Assembly: GCA_029783825.1 (NCBI GenBank)
Contig: JAREIK010010524.1
Location: 1 to 64,000, forward strand
Reading direction: 5' to 3'
Length of the DNA stretch: 64,000 nt
Origin: Sapria himalayana
Taxonomy: Eukaryota; Streptophyta; Magnoliopsida; Malpighiales; Rafflesiaceae
The position numbers and the translations under genes are program-made. Numbering within the stretch: the first letter of the stretch is position 1; each line of letters begins with the position of its first letter. The notes beneath the pieces were generated by a model. That model was not told the origin of the DNA. It worked only from the letters and a program-made list of their open reading frames with translations, and made no database searches. This document shows, in pieces, positions 62,766 to 64,000 of this stretch.

Positions 62766-64000
62766 GTATAAGTGTTTATCTGCCTATATGCATATTTTCT
62801 TATCTATCTATATATCTATATATCTTTATATCTTTCTATCTCTCTATTTGCATATCTCTCTATTTGCATATCTATCTATCTATCATTATATCTTTCCATC
62901 TACTATCTATCTTTCTATTTGTCTATGTATTTATATGTCTATCTGTCTTTGAATCTATCTATCTATCTACCTTTCTTTTATATATATATATCTATCTGTC
63001 TATATATATATATATTTGTCTATCTATCTATTTGTATGTATTTCTATCTATCTATCTATCTATCTAACTATCTGTCTATGTGTCTATCTGCCTATCTATC
63101 TTTCTATCTATATGTCTATCTGTCTATTTGTCTATATATGTATCTATCGAATTATCTATCTATCTATTTGTCTAGCTCTCTATCTGTCTATCTGTCTATT
63201 TATCAATCAATCTATCTATCTATCTGTCTATCTCACAAAATATCTATTTATCTATCAATCTATCTATATGTCTATCTAGCTATTAGTCTATCTATTTATT
63301 TGTTTATATGTCTATATATTTCTTTATCTATCAATCAATCTATCTGTCCATCTATCTATCTATATATCTAATTATCTATCTATCTATCTATTTATTATCT
63401 ATCTATCAATATGTATATCAGTCTATTTTTCAGTCATTCAATCAATCAATCAATCAATCTACCTATTTATCTACATATCTATCTATCTTTTTATCTATAT
63501 GTATATCTACCTTTCTTTTAATTTACCAATCTACCTAACTACCTATCTACCTATCTGTTTATCTTTCTATCTCACTATCTGTCTATCTATCTAATTATTT
63601 ATCTGTTTATCTATTTATTTCTTTTTATATCTATCTACCTATCTATTTTTTTATCTGTCAATCAATCATCAATCTTTCAATCAATCTATCTATCTATCTG
63701 CCTATCATCTATCTTTATGTCTATGTATCTATTTGACTATTTTTCTATCTATAAATCTATCAATTTGTATATCAATCTATATGTGTATGTCTATATGTCT
63801 ATCTGTATAACTATCTATTTATCTTTTGATATATGTTTCTATCTATCTGTTTTTCTTTTGATCTGTCTAACTATCTAATTATTAATCTATGTATCTATCT
63901 ATCTATCTTTTTGTTAATGTATCTATATAACTATCTATTTGTATATCTGTCTATCTATCTATATATATATATATATCTATCTGTCTATCTATCTATTTAT
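61211..64000 (-). repeat. TATC-sense satellite, block VII
   Basis: The array resumes after CACTA-3 in the same TATC orientation as block VI, so CACTA-3 interrupted one continuous array. Near-repeats within the block include TCAAAATGACTATCTAGGTAT at about 61939 and GATCTGACTATCTAGGTATC at about 62300, ~360 bp apart. The block continues beyond the window. No gene is present. Confidence 0.94.

Noticed and set aside
1..64000. Sex-chromosome (Bkm-like) origin inferred from GATA/GACA content
   Set aside because: GATA/GACA repeats occur on sex chromosomes in some animals but also on autosomes and in plants. Sequence alone cannot show linkage.
1..64000. tRNA, rRNA, riboswitch, telomere repeat or organelle-derived sequence
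   Set aside because: I looked for conserved tRNA box and rRNA phrases and for TTTAGGG runs and saw none that could be supported.

Overview
The window looks like nuclear DNA of a flowering plant. It has no bacterial-type gene density and no intact gene that I can defend. What it holds is a very large tetranucleotide-derived satellite (GATA/GACA on the + strand up to about 49.59 kb, TATC/TGTC from about 49.60 kb to the end) interrupted by plant transposable elements. Two L1-type LINEs with zf-RVT and RNase H domains, three CACTA (En/Spm) elements or element ends, and a degraded copy of the plant AP-5 adaptor subunit AP5B1 support the plant assignment. The species cannot be named from this sequence.

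Layout: satellite 1-5503; an element with ~320-bp terminal inverted repeats 5504-7051; satellite 7052-9204; LINE copy 1, 5'-truncated with its 5' part inverted, 9205-~12255; satellite to 16996; CACTA-1 16997-27215, carrying an AP5B1 pseudogene; a 160-bp satellite remnant; a facing CACTA-2 end from 27376; unassigned sequence to ~29640; satellite to ~44860; LINE copy 2 (minus strand, 5'-truncated) ~44861-48492; satellite to ~49590; a strand switch; satellite (TATC sense) to 52498; CACTA-3 with decayed TNP2-type and TNPA/Transposase_24-type genes 52499-~61210; satellite to the end.

The satellite is not a simple microsatellite. Fixed phrases recur in it, and at 7.1-8.9 kb the phrase starting GTAGATA lies at 7091, 8015 and 8938, a spacing of 924 and 923 bp. 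If the inverted-repeat element and one copy of its 5-bp target duplication are removed, the spacing of another phrase across the insertion becomes ~907 bp, so the array existed with this period before that insertion. Segments at ~36.96, 38.79 and 42.56 kb are long diverged duplicates of each other. I read the locus as an old, divergent higher-order GATA satellite that has collected transposons.

The many long TATC-strand reading frames (Tyr-Leu-Ser-Ile repeats) arise because the repeat has no stop codon on that strand. I do not annotate them as genes. The most interesting items are the ~0.92-kb higher-order unit, the AP5B1 copy inside a CACTA element, the twin-primed LINE, and the inverted-repeat element with TG...CA ends.
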